This document shows positions 1 to 11,535 of a DNA stretch of 64,000 nucleotides, in pieces. Both the position numbers and the translations under genes were made by a program. Below the pieces are notes generated by a model. That model searched no databases. It was not told where the DNA came from and saw only the letters and a program-made list of their open reading frames with translations. The stretch comes from Sipunculus nudus (lineage: Eukaryota > Annelida > Sipuncula > Golfingiida > Sipunculidae), in NCBI GenBank assembly GCA_026874595.1, contig CM049306.1:62254019-62318018 (forward strand), given 5' to 3'. Numbering within the stretch: the first letter of the stretch is position 1; each line of letters begins with the position of its first letter.

Positions 1-560
1 ATCATATATTCACAGATAAGCATTTATTCTTATATCTGAGAGAGTTGTACATAATCCAGCATAAATGACTTAAGATATATACAGTGACATCAGTCACTAT
101 GTCAATAATTTTGTGGGGGTGACCTTTCTAGACGCAAATGATAAAATACTTGAAAAGCTATCTTGTCCAAGTAGGTTTCTCTGAATGTGGGGTCATAGTG
201 TGATTCCTGGACTCTTTTGCCTCTGGGAAGGCATGTTTGTGAAACACAAGCAGCATCAGTGTAATACCATTTGACAACCATCTAGTCATGAATACCTGAG
301 AGGAGATACCTCCACTGGATAAGCCTCACCTGTGACTGAGTAAATATGTGATGGCTGATCAATGATGATGCTATACAGATGATACATCCTATTTAGAAAA
401 TGACTACCAGCCAGATAGTAACATAGAAGACAAAGGGACAATCTGGTGTGTTGAGCATAAGCTAATAGTGGATGTTGACAACAATGAAACATGAATCTGG
501 AGGAAATTGCCAATTGGATATAAAACTTATATATTATTATTATATTAATAAACCTTCTGA
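1..560. other. no recognised feature
   Basis: AT-rich sequence with no long frame, splice-supported exon or clear repeat that I can identify. Confidence 0.5.
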
Positions 561-619
561 ACTTATTCTGAACCAGATTATCATTTATGTTAATTTAATT
601 AAATTTTACAAGGTGATTC

Positions 620-730
620 TTAGTTTAATCCAGTTTAATCCTGTATAATCTGGATAAAACTGGATTAAACTGGATAAAACCCAGTTTTATCCACTGTCCT
701 GGATTAAACAAGTTTTATCCGGATAAAACC
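620..730. repeat. interleaved inverted repeat of a 10-11 base word
   Basis: The words CAGTTTAATCC and its complement GGATTAAACTGG, with the variant GGATAAAAC/GTTTTATCC, alternate several times in about 110 bases. They can pair in several registers. It looks like the subterminal region of a decayed DNA transposon, but I found no ends or target duplication. Confidence 0.55.
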
Positions 731-1002
731 AACCCTGCTCCTTGACTGAAATATTATCACCTGCTGAATATATATAAAAAATTATTCATATATAGAATCT
801 ATATAAGACATCATTATCAATGCAGTATTGACATTATAGCATAATTATATGAAGCTTATGTTAAAAGACACCTGTCTGATTAAGAGACGTGCATTTAAAT
901 CATTTAGAAAATCTTATCATGGTTTTATATCTGCTCCAGTAATACTAATAGTGTAATATGTTACTCTACTTTGTGGTTGTTATAGTCCAGACATGGGGTC
1001 TA

Positions 1003-1142
1003 TTACAGTTGTTCTATTACTATTACTATTACTTTCAATTTCTACTATTACTATTACTATTACCACATTTTATCTTCTATTACTATTACTATTACTATTA
1101 CTATTACTGGGGTATCTATTACTATTACTATTACTATTACTT
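1003..1142 (+). repeat. (TATTAC)n subterminal repeat, left end
   Basis: Runs of the hexamer TATTAC with short interruptions. Its reading frames give tyrosine- or leucine-rich low-complexity peptides that are not genes. It lies just inside the left terminal repeat of the 988-6571 element. Confidence 0.85.
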
Positions 1143-3086
1143 AAACTGATGGGGAGGATTCTAGACCTTGCGCAGCCATGAGTGTTATAAACTAGCACTA
1201 CAATCACATGTTTAAATAATATAACAAGCACTTATATCATCCAGTTACGTACACAATTTTCTTATACTGTGTCTGTCATTCACAAGAAGCCTAAAGATAC
1301 TGGAGACCTTAATTATTTCAGCTTCTTTAATTCTGTTATTTTTTTAAATCTTGAAACCTTAATGATCATTATTGAGGCTTTCAAGTTAAAATTATAAGAT
1401 AATTGTATGAACTCTTGAATACATGTAATTTAAGAGCAACCTATTGTAAAGGCCCTGGCACATGTAAAATATTGATGTATAATTATATGCATACTTGTAC
1501 ATTTTATGTTATTTTCATTTATATTTCACATAAGTTAATTTTATAGTACATACTTCCGTTTAGATTTTTGCTTGCCGGAAATCTTCGATTTCGGCAAGCA
1601 TGTTCGTCAGTTGCGTATGTTTTGTTGCTTTGTTTGTCACGACTCTCCAGGCCACACTTTTGCATCAATCAACTTGAAACTTACAGGCTTGATTGACAAA
1701 CCAATTTCTAGGTGCCCTATTGTTTTTGGTCAACATTGCTCCAAGGTCAAGGGTCAAGGTCACGACAGGTATAGTTAACGGTTTTTGCACTATAACTTCG
1801 CCATAAATAGGCTTATCCACTTCTGCAATAGCTCATTTTTTTTTTCATCACCTGGCCTTTCTTTTGACATGTAGCTTACTTAAATTTGCCGTTACCATGG
1901 TTACATTTTTTGGGCAAAAATCATGGAAATTGGAAATAACACGACCATTTTTTGTAACTTTGTCAATTTTTAAGCTACAGACGTCTGGTTTTGGTCATTA
2001 TGTACCTTATAGGCAGCTTGACATGATAAAACTGAAAGTCTCGCCAAATCTCGCACCATTTCTCGTCAAATGAGAGTCTTCGAGATTTCATTAAATATGA
2101 CCTACAGGTTGCATTTTTTAACAATGGCTTTGAAATTGATATATTTTGTGTTATTTATAAATATCTCGAAATCAATTTTTCATTTTTTGGAAATAGCCAC
2201 CAGGGGGCGTGGTACCTAAAACACTGTAACATATCATTTTTCTGCAATATCTAAAATAATTTTAAACATGGCACAATTTTTATCATTGTATCTTAAACTA
2301 GGAACATTGGCTTATTCCTCCGCACATGTAGCTTTGTGCTGCCGTTAACATGGTTACCAAATTTGTGGGTTAAACTTGACGATCTGAAAATATGCAGTTT
2401 TTGGCTTCTATCTCGGTTAATATTTATGTTTCAAGGGTCTAGTTTTTTTGCATAAGGCTGCTTCCCCTTGGTTCTAAGTCATTCAATTGCAAGTCTCGTC
2501 AAATTTTGCTCGGTTTATCGCTCAAACGAGAAAAAACTAGATTTCACGGAAATGCTTATAACTCGGCAACTTTTACAGCTACACAGGTCTAGTTTTCGGC
2601 ATTTCATAACATATGACCAGCTTGACACGCCAGAAAAGAAATCAGGCCAAATCTCGCACCATATCTCGTCAAGCGAGAAAAAAAACGAGATATCATGGAA
2701 ATGCTTATAACTAGGCGACTTTTACAGCTACTCAGGTCTAGTTTTTGGCATTTGGTAACATTTTGCCAACTTGACATAGTAAAACTGCGATACTTGGCGA
2801 AATCTCACACTATATCTGGTCAAATGTGGAAAAAACGAGATTTCACGGAAATGCATATAAGTCGGCGACTTTCACGGCTACACAGGTCTAGTTTTTGGCA
2901 TTCATTAACATTTGGACGGCTTGACATGACAAACCTGAAAGACTGGCCAAATCTCGCACCATATCTCGTCAAACGACAAAAAAGGAGATTTCACAGAAAT
3001 GCTAATAACTCGGCGACTTTTACAGCTAGACAGATGTAGTTTTCGCCATTTCATAACATTTAGAGAGTTTGATATGACAAATCTAC

Positions 3087-4089
3087 CAGGGTTGGGGTCA
3101 AGTACTCTGATATGTACTTGAGTACAAGTACAAGTACTTTGCTTTTAACTGATTACAAGTACAAGTACTCAAATTTTGAATGTACTCAAGTACCAGTACA
3201 AGTACATTAAAATGTACTCGAGTACAAGTACAAGTACAGTTTTCATTCTTAAAGAAAAACAACATCGGTACTCCCTTTAAAACATTTTTATAATTAAATA
3301 CATCAATGTTTGTAGGCAATATTGACAAACTATAAAATATAAAAAGTCTCAGAACTCTTTGGCCACGTTGTAAAGGTGCAGATGTCATTTAAAAAACTAA
3401 AACTGGTTTTAAGACATGAAATTAACATGTGAAATATGTGGGATACACAGTTCATGGAGAAAAACTGTCACTGGCAGGCTTAGATCCCATTACTACGAAT
3501 GAACATCAACTGTTCAAAGGTGCTGTCACTCAACTGACACCGCTCTGGCCGAAAAACTTTTCCCCCAATGCTAAACAGTCTCTCCACTGGTGCAGAAGAT
3601 GCAGGTACACAGAGAAACCTACATAACATCTTCATTACACTACATGAATAAGTAAGACAGTTACAGCCAGTTATTAAGAAGGTTTTGCAGGGGTGTTTCA
3701 GTGGGTGATGTAACAACAATGTGTAGAAGCAGTGGGGTGATCATTTTCTACTGACATTTAGGGAGAATGCCATCTCTAAGGATACAGCTGTGCCCTGTTG
3801 ACTCTAATGTTAACTTTTAGAGTGTTCATGTGACTGAACATTGTTAGACTGTAACTTTGGCTTTTAATAAATTAATACAATATACATGAATTGCATGTTT
3901 CTTTGGAAAAAGTACTCAGATGTACTCAGATTGTACTCAAGAGTACAGGGTATTTTTTAACTGTACTCGAGTACAAGTACAAGTACGAGTACAAAAAAAT
4001 TGTATGAGTACTGAGTACACATGAGTACATGAAAAAATGTACTCGAGTACACGAGTACACGAGTACTGAGTACATCGGCCCCAACCCTG
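3087..4089 (-). mobile_element. 1.0 kb hAT transposon inserted in the R6 array
   Basis: Ends are CAGGGTTGGGG at 3087 and CCCCAACCCTG ending at 4089. The exact 8 bp duplication AAATCTAC flanks it (3079-3086 and 4090-4097). Subterminal regions are packed with GTAC-containing words such as GAGTACAAGTACAAGTAC, which fold on themselves. A transposase remnant lies inside on the minus strand. Perfect target duplication suggests a later insertion than its host array. Confidence 0.95.
3480..3719 (-). pseudogene. hAT transposase C-terminal dimerisation domain remnant
   Basis: The minus-strand frame reads VPASSAPVERLFSIGG then QLSDSTFEQLMFIRSN, the signature of the hATC dimerisation region found at the C terminus of hAT transposases. 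Only this end is left; the catalytic core is absent, so the element cannot mobilise itself. Confidence 0.9.
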
Positions 4090-5122
4090 AAATCTACAAG
4101 ACTGGCCAAATCCTGCACCATATCTCGTCAAACGAGAAAACACGAGAGTACACGGAAATGCTTATACAGCTAGACGGATCTAGTTTTCGCCATTTCGTAA
4201 CGTTTGGCCGTCTTGACATAATAAAACTGCTCGTCTTGCCAAATCTCGTACTATATCCCGTCAAGCGAGAAAAAAACATGATTTCACGTAAATGCTGATA
4301 ACACGGAGACTTCTGCAGCTAGATAGGTCTAGTTTCCGGCATTTTGTAATATTTGACAAACCTGACATGACAAAACTGGAAATCTCGCCAAAGCTCGCAC
4401 CATTTCCCGTCAAACGAGAAAACACGAGATTTCATACAAATGCTTATAACTCAGCGGCTTTTATAGCTAGACAGGTCTAGTTTTCGGCATTTCATATCAT
4501 TTGGCCAGCTTGACATGACAAACCTGAAAACGTCTCACTGCTTCTTGTCAAACGAGATTAACAGGATTTCATGAAAAAATTTTGAACTTGGTCCCTTTTA
4601 CACTAGAAAGATATGCAGCTGTTAAAGGTCAGCATGCATAAATAAACATATTATCCGTTTCTGCTGCCCCCACAATGTTGCTCATTCATATGACTGTTTC
4701 TACATGCACCCTCTGTCTATCTGTCTCTATCATTTCCATTTCCGGCAAGTGCGTGACCTCTGGTCATCTTGTTTCTTTATTTCTCATGGTTAACAAATAA
4801 AGATTTTCATTGTTACTAAAAATTGTCTCCATAGGTATTATTCATGATTATTGCATATTATTATTTAGTATCAAAGCTGAAAATTTAGTCCTTTATGTAT
4901 GTATCAGGAGAGGATTTTATGTAGGCCTGTGTCCTGTTTCCATTGTTATAAATATATCCAATAAATATACTGTTTACTTCAAGATTCTGGACAGAACCAA
5001 ACTGGAGACAAAAGTACCCTCTTCTCTGGTGTATATGTTCATTTGGATGTGATGCCATGTTTTATACCACCACATAGTACATCTTGAGAGTGAACAGAGG
5101 TGGTAAACTTTACAAGGTGTCA

Positions 5123-5412
5123 TCCCAAACGGATGGGTTTCAGATAGACAAGTCGGATATTTTCGATCCCATCTGGACGGGTCCCAGCCTGACGGGTCCC
5201 AGTTGGACGGGTCCCAGACAGACACTCTATCAATAACGAATGGGTTTCAGAAATATCGAAGGCTTCAATCCCTGGCTATTTTTGTGTGTAATAAAGTCAC
5301 GTAAATATAACATAGCTTCTCAACGGAACCCATCCATCTTTGACCCGTCTAACTCAGACCCATCAAAATGGGACTGTCTAAATGGAACCCGTGTAACTGG
5401 CACCCATCCAAC
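5123..5412. repeat. short inverted-subterminal-repeat patch (GACGGGT / ACCCGTC words)
   Basis: Near 5123-5218 the words GGACGGGTCCCAG and GGATGGGTTTCAG recur several times about 15 bases apart. Near 5326-5412 the complementary words ACCCATC and ACCCGT recur. This is the layout of a foldback or hAT-type miniature element, but exact ends and target duplication are not resolved. Confidence 0.4.
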
Positions 5413-6432
5413 TAACGCGTAATCCTTTACAATAATGGTAGCATGCATGGCTTTTATTCTTCAGGCATGCCCTTTTCCATTGCAGCAAAACCAGCAAAGG
5501 ATAATTTAGGAATATGGAGAGTGATTTAAACTTGCATCAGTTTTACAAAACAAATACCATATTATTTAAATCACTTTCACAATAAACTTGGCATTAAACA
5601 ATCTTGTACTTTAAATGTTGTACATAACAGGATCTAATTATTTGATATCAAAATTTCAGATATTAAATAATAAAAAATTTAGTTACTTATATTCTCATAT
5701 TTTATGATCAAATAAATTAAATTCGTGATAAAAAATGGTTCATTTAATTTTCAAAATATAAATTAACATAATTTTACATACTGAATGAAGGTCTGTAAAA
5801 TTGGTACTATGAAATAACAGTCAAGTATTAAAAGAATAGTTTTAAAAGAATATGTATATAAATTAACTAGATAATACATGTGTCTGCAGTATGACTTTAT
5901 CCAAGTGACTGTAGTACTTGTGTAAGTTTATAGTATTGTACGCTTCAATACATTATGCTTAAGTAATGAAAACACCATAAGCTTATCATGAACATTTTGG
6001 GTCTGCACTGTATCTGGTTCCATATCATATTTTATTTAAATGTGTGGTATTGCAATCTGTATGATTAAAATGCAAACTGGCTTGGTACATTTCAAAATAT
6101 GCCTATGGATTGATGGATGTGAGATAAGATGCACATGTCACAATAATAATACACTAATCTGTATCTTAACATCAAACATGCCTCTGTTTATCCATGATTT
6201 ATTAATCAAAGGTCAGATTGTGCCAGGTAACTCATTTGGCTGTGACCTACTCTGTCCAGTACTCTTATGTAATTAGCACCAATGGTCACCAGCATGTGGC
6301 AGCTGGCCCATGCTTGCCTCAACAATAGGCACATCCTGGGCAATTACTGGATAAGAACTGAGTCTGTTCAGCATTATTTGCTGATATGGTTCATGATCAA
6401 GGGGCTCACAGGAAGTATTAGAAAGTAATATG

Positions 6433-6562
6433 TATTACTCTATTACTTTGCCTTCTGTTTCTATTACTATTACTATTACAGCTCACATTTTTGAGTCTAT
6501 TACTATTACTTTTACATGGAAAAAGCTGTAATAGTCTATTACTATTACTTATTACTATTACC
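6433..6562 (+). repeat. (TATTAC)n subterminal repeat, right end
   Basis: The same hexamer as at 1.0 kb, in the same direction on the plus strand, ending directly at the CCCCATGTCTG terminus. The matching hexamer at both ends is part of the case for a single element. Confidence 0.8.
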
Positions 6563-6579
6563 CCATGTCTGTTATAGCC

Positions 6580-7530
6580 GCGCCATTGAACATTTACAAA
6601 TTATACTAACAGAAACACCAACAGTGAGTGAAGAATGAGGCTGGAACACAGTAAAAATTGCTAGGCAAGTTTATTCACACATTACCCTAAATCCTGAGTG
6701 TAAAAATTGTGAATGAATGTTGTAGAAAGTACATTAAGTCCAGTACCGCAGTAGTACAGAATGAGACACAAACCAGCCCAAACTTTAATATTCACCTATT
6801 ATCAGGTCTGCCTATACACCTTAAACCAGGGTGTTTTGAGCATGTGTGACGAAACAGGACGAAACACTTAAATACGAATTTGAAGCAAAACAGTGGCATC
6901 ACTTAATGATTTATCATGTTGCAAATGTCAATGCAGGATTGTGCCACTATTCTGTAAAATAAAAGGAAGCAATAGTGTTTAGTACAACTGACTAGTGCTC
7001 TACCTGATTGTGACAAGCGCCACTAAGGGGCAGCATGGATACCAGTCGATTTGTCACCACAGTAATTTGTCACTAATTTACATGCGGTACCAAACTGTCA
7101 ATCTGTCACCAATGTTTTGTAAGATAAAATGTCTATCTATTACAATTAAAATTAAAATACACAATGATACCTATACTGAAAAGTTTGTTTGGTTGTTGAT
7201 TACTTTAATTAACAGGATACACCATGCAAGGAGTGGATTACAAGTAAAACAAACATTGCGCAGCATGGCCAACTGGCCACCATGGTATTCAGGGCTATTT
7301 ACATCACCGCTCACCATAAACGGTTCCCTCACAGAAGCCAGTTTAAAATGTTCTATTATTTCACACACGCAGGTGTTTTGTTAAATAAAATCCACATCTA
7401 CAATTGCCACACAAAGAAACAAGTCGCCAAAAGAACTTTCCAAAATCTGAACCTTTGCAGAGTATTTTGCATTGCTGTAGTTTCGCCTTGTTTTGCTGCA
7501 TGAGGATAAAGGTGACGCCAGCTTGAAGGG
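6580..7530. other. no recognised feature
   Basis: No exon-like conserved peptide, array or terminal repeat that I can identify. Short frames are not convincing. Confidence 0.4.
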
Positions 7531-7588
7531 TTTGTGGTGTGAACATTACTCTCATGCTGTTTGTGGCGTGAACATTACTCTCATGCTG
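7531..7588 (+). repeat. 29 bp tandem duplication, two copies
   Basis: Copies at 7531-7559 and 7560-7588 both contain GTGAACATTACTCTCATGCT and differ at a single base near the start. They abut exactly. Replication slippage is the likely origin. Confidence 0.95.
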
Positions 7589-7769
7589 TTTCATTCTTTG
7601 CATTGTTGCCATGACATTCCTGGAAACACTGCGGCAATATGAAATACCTTATCACAGCCCTTATATAAATTGTCTAAACAATTTATCCAAATGTTCAACT
7701 GTTCTTATTTAATCAATGCTTGGGGATGATGTTAAAGAGGGATTATTTAGCTCTAAATTGTGGTTGCTG

Positions 7770-8170
7770 TACGCCGTACTTCCGGCGCAGAAAATACCCA
7801 TGTCGTGAGGATATCATAGAGCCTTAGATACATCGGAGCCTAATATCGAGTGTCCTGCTAGTAGCCGCCTGCGGCAACGAAACATCTTGCACCGTTAACG
7901 GACGACTGTTTCGTCGCCTCCCCATATATAGAGATAAGTGGTATTTGACCACGATACGATCATATTTTCCAGAAAAGGCCGTTTTATTTTCAGTTTCACG
8001 GATGGGGTGACATTAAAACTTCTTCACTATGGCAAAAGTATCTTATTTTCAATACAACTGCAACATATTGGCAACTGTAAGTGCATTTTACTTTAATGTA
8101 CTCTCAGACATATCTAACATTTTATAGTCACCCTTGGTGGCTATCCTGCAAGATGGCTGCTGTGTCCGCT
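7770..8170 (+). promoter_or_regulatory. candidate promoter / first-exon region
   Basis: CpG dinucleotides are noticeably denser here than in the surroundings. ACTTCCGG near 7780 is an ETS-type site, and CAAGATGGCTGCTG near 8150 resembles a YY1-type initiation element containing an ATG. GTAAGT at 8070 and TTTTATAG at about 8126 could bound a small intron. The ATG-containing frame closes after 12 codons and I recognise no protein. This is motif reading only. Confidence 0.25.
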
Positions 8171-8199
8171 GGTGAACTGACCAAGGCATGAAACACTCT

Positions 8200-9285
8200 T
8201 TCATCTTTTTGTCAATCGATGGATAGAGTTTATTAGGTAAAATTCATACACATGTGCATCATACATATAAATTAAAAGTTACCGTGGATAACACATAAAA
8301 GTATTATAAAATCAGTTATTTCCAATGTGGTCCTCATAAATTTATGACACAATATTGCAGAGATATATTCATCAGAAGATTATTTATTGATTGGTGTTAC
8401 GTTTTGGCTTCAGATTTGAAGGTAAGTGGTTGTTTCGTCACAGGTACCCAAAACACCGGTGTCTTGGGTGTCGGGGGACCGCCTATTATCGCCCATATTC
8501 CGGGCGCCCTCATACAAAGCGGTTTAACTCAGTAATAAAATTATTAATCTGTACAAATAAAACAACATGCATTGTATTTCTATTAACTTACTTCTTAAGC
8601 TCTGGAGGATGTGCCTTGCTCATGATGATCTGTGAAGATGGCAAACGATTAACTTTCCGTCTTTGTGCTGCTCACACGATCGACCAACGTTAGCTAGTAC
8701 CGCAATTTGCCACCAGACGGACAGCGTCATCCACTAGACCCCATATAATGGCGCGGAGATCTGTCACAACCCCAGACCCAGTGGTACACCGTACATCCCG
8801 TGACAAATCATTTGACAGATATAACACGGCTAAACCACAGAAGCTTGCAATTAACATGTCGTACAAAAATATAAATTACAGGCCAATATATAATAGTGCC
8901 GTAGCCTCGGGGGTGGGGGGGGGGGGGGGGTGTAATTATAGAGCTTATATTATTTAAAAAAATACCCACAGAAATGCCAATTTATAGCATGTATTTTAAA
9001 CAATTTCACACTGTGGAAGTGGGATTTACCCTTCCACATCCTCGCTCCTCGGGGGGTACGCCCCCAAGATCCTTATATGCTTCGCTCTGACAAAGCATAT
9101 ACATTCCCTGCCCCCCCCCCCCTCAGACTATGCTCAGTATATATATATATATGTTTGAATATAATAAGGGAAGTCGTCTTTGATCCCTTTTGACTTGGCT
9201 TGACGAGGCATCTACACATACCTTCAAAGACTTCTATTTCTCTCTACAATACAAAAGCTTTGGGTGCGTAAGCACGGAATGGTGC

Positions 9286-9335
<50 letters not shown>

Positions 9336-9560
9336 TTTTCAATGCAGTATATAAACCATTTCTCCATATAGAAATACCAAATATTGAATTTACAAAATCA
9401 TATGAGCTAAATGGATAATATTTATACACAAATAATTTTGTATACCGTTTTCACTAACATGAATTGCTTTATATTTAATTCTCTTACACCTAAAAATTAC
9501 GCAACACTGACCTACAGTAACATGTTACTAAAGCCATGGTATTAAACGGCACGAAAACAA
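8200..9560. other. intergenic, low-complexity tracts
   Basis: Holds a G run near 8915-8930, C run near 9109-9122, (AT)n tracts near 9138-9151 and 9284-9334, and two small hairpin-forming palindromes near 9040-9105. No supported gene. Confidence 0.5.
9284..9334. repeat. (AT)n microsatellite
   Basis: An uninterrupted alternating AT tract of roughly 50 bases. Open frames across it are artefacts. Confidence 0.95.
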
Positions 9561-9574
9561 GTAAAGAATAATAG

Positions 9575-9906
9575 GTGGCGCCACCAGTTTCTGGAACATG
9601 ACAACCCTATCCATGATCTTCCATCAACTTGATTTTGGGATCAATCAATGCAAGATTTCTTGAGATATTTAAGAATTTGTGTGATTTTCCCCACAATTGG
9701 ACCTATTCAAGGTCAAGGACACTCTCCTAGTCAAGTCATGACCTCATTTTAAATAGGCGTCGTCCTCTCACCCATATCTATACATATACCAAGTTTGGTA
9801 AAGATCCTTAAAATATGTTTTGAGTTATCGCGCCAACAAGATTTATATGCGGCGGCGGATCGACCGGTGTGAAAACAGAGTATCCCCCGACTTTGTCTGG
9901 GGATAC
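9575..9906 (+). mobile_element. hairpin-ended repeat (R7), left side undefined
   Basis: It contains the palindrome GGTGGCGCCACC near 9576 and a GCGGCGGCGGA stretch, and ends in a hairpin at 9880-9906: arm GTATCCCCCGAC, loop TTT, arm GTCTGGGGATAC, 11 of 12 pairs. It looks like a monomeric relative of the hairpin-ended families elsewhere in the window. The 3' flank of a LINE starts immediately after it. The left edge is a guess. Confidence 0.5.
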
Positions 9907-10024
9907 AATAAGATCAGGACCTGATTTAAAGAATGAATAAAGAGACTAAAACTAAATTGCAAATAAAATGATAGCAATAACCTTTTGTGTGATCGGTGTA
10001 TATATTACATATGATAGGCAGTTC

Positions 10025-11535
10025 TAAATAAATGTTTTTAATAAGACTTTTAATGTATTAATACTGTCTTGGCATTCGATGTATATTTCAAACGGTTGGT
10101 GCACCTCTGGTGAAGGCCCTTGACCCCAATGTTTTTGTCATTGTCTTGGGAACCACAAGCGTATTGCGTTGACCGGAACTTATGCTTCTCAATTAAAAAA
10201 GACATACACAGGTGCCTGGCCATGCAGGCATTTAAATACCAAAAGAGCTAAAATTTTATATTCAATTCATGAGGAAAATGGTAGCCAGTGAAGATCCTTC
10301 ATCAACGGAGTTACATGAGCATATCTGTGGGCTCCACATACCACTCTGGCTGCAAAGTTCTGTAACATTTGCAATTTACAAAACACAAATACTTTGGGCA
10401 GCCATACAATAAAGAATTATAATAGTCCATATTTGAGCTTACAAAAGAGTGAATATGTGCTTCAACTGTTGATTTGTCTAGATACTTCTTTAAATGTCTA
10501 ATTAGTAACCTATCTCGCACACATGGTTTACATGCATGATCCAACATGTTTGAATCAAAGATTACGCCAGATTCCTGATTTTATTAACAGGCCTTATCAC
10601 TGCATTCCCTACTTTTATTTCACTGATTTTTACTTCTGCCAGTTGTTGTTTTGTTCCAAATAACAAAAATTCAGTTTTGGTGTCGTTAATTTTTAGTCGA
10701 CGGGTCAGCATTCATACTCTGACATCTGAAATACATTTCTCAAGGTTTCTGATGTGATCCATTCCCGTTTTTTTACATCCTCGTTAGTAGGCTAACTAAA
10801 GTTGGTGATCATCAGCATACCCCGCTATGAGTGGCGAGTGTTTCTCCATCACGTCATAGAGGGAGCAAAGATAGCTTAGAAATATCACAGGCCCGGCGCA
10901 GCTTCCATGCGGAACTCCACATTTCAAATAATGTTTATCAGCGATAGATTTTTTTACTGTCACTCTCTGCTCCCGATTACTCAGGTATGACTGGAACCAA
11001 CTCAGTACTGACCCCCTTCTGCTATACTGGTTCTGAAAATCTCTGCTAGGATATCCAAGCTGACCGTATCAAAAGCTGCATTTAAATCCAGGAGTAGGAG
11101 AATGGGAACTTTTTGATCATCCGTGCTGTTCACCAGGTCAGAATGAACTTTTAAAAGCAGTGTTCCAGTGCTATTGTATCTTTTATATGATGCGATTTTA
11201 TTTGCAAACATATTGATTCTTACCTTGTGACCTACATACTGTGAAAAGGCAGCCTTATATGATTTTCGAGACAAATGGTAGGTTGCTGACCGGTCTATAA
11301 TTTTCATAATTAAGTTAAGCTCCCGATTTCTTTAACAGTGGGGTCACAACCGCGCATTTCCAGTCGCGTGGAAAAGATCCTTAAACTAAAGAACTGGTCA
11401 CAATCTGTTACTGGTTCCGACAGGACATCAATTTTAATACCTCAGTCGATATTGGGTATAGAATGCAAGATTTTGTTGCTGACTGAGTGATCAATTGCTT
11501 AATCGCCGAAGCAGGCATGGGTGTAAAAGTAGAAA
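10025..11535 (-). pseudogene. LINE reverse transcriptase, decayed (part 2 of a split element)
   Basis: Read on the minus strand in shifting frames: DWKCAVVTPLLKK and YRPVSNL near 11.35 kb, LLLLDLNAAFDTVS near 11.07 kb, KCGVPHGS near 10.91 kb, GYADDHQ with the catalytic YADD at 10808-10819, NDTKTEFLLFG near 10.68 kb, then IRHLKKYLDKSTVEAHIHSF and LDYCNSLLYG-type sequence near 10.45 kb. This order is a CR1/L2-like non-LTR reverse transcriptase. Many stops and shifts make it dead. Its endonuclease half lies at 14.1-15.0 kb, separated by an inserted repeat. Confidence 0.9.

Larger units (their letters stand above)
2040..4560 (+). repeat. tandem repeat, unit about 150 bp (R6 core)
   Basis: Recurring words are CTCGCACCATATCTCGTCAA, ATTTCACGGAAATGCTTATA and GTCTAGTTTTCGGCATTT. 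Copies of the last word fall near 2588, 2738, 2890, 3045, 4180, 4328 and 4478. Units are diverged. The array is split by the hAT insertion between the fourth and fifth copies. Short open frames here are repeat translation, not genes. Confidence 0.85.
1571..4749 (-). mobile_element. hairpin-capped tandem-core element (R6)
   Basis: The left edge is a hairpin at 1571-1598: arm CTTGCCGGAAATC, loop TTC, arm GATTTCGGCAAG, with one bulged base. The right edge at 4738-4749 is ATTTCCGGCAAG, the exact complement of the first hairpin arm. Between them is a flank and then a tandem array. Read on the minus strand this is a single arm at the 5' end and a hairpin at the 3' end, as in Helentron-type elements. 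A hAT element at 3087-4089 interrupts it. Confidence 0.6.
988..6571. mobile_element. 5.6 kb hAT-like DNA transposon (composite, non-autonomous)
   Basis: The left end starts CAGACATGGGGT at 988 and the right end is its exact complement, ACCCCATGTCTG, finishing at 6571. Flanks are TTATAGTC (980-987) and TTATAGCC (6572-6579), an 8 bp target duplication with one difference, as known for hAT elements. Both subterminal regions carry runs of the hexamer TATTAC that occur nowhere else nearby. No transposase of its own was seen; the interior holds a hairpin-capped tandem repeat and a second, nested hAT. The alternative is two unrelated single ends, which the shared hexamer and flanks argue against. 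Confidence 0.68.

Noticed and set aside
958-1181. Overlapping tyrosine-rich and leucine-rich frames
   Set aside because: They are translations of the TATTAC hexamer run in two frames, not proteins.
8153-8240. ATG-GCT-GCT start with a TGA after 12 codons, then a further open stretch
   Set aside because: Reading the TGA as selenocysteine was considered. No family is recognised and no recoding stem was looked for successfully, so a chance frame is more likely.
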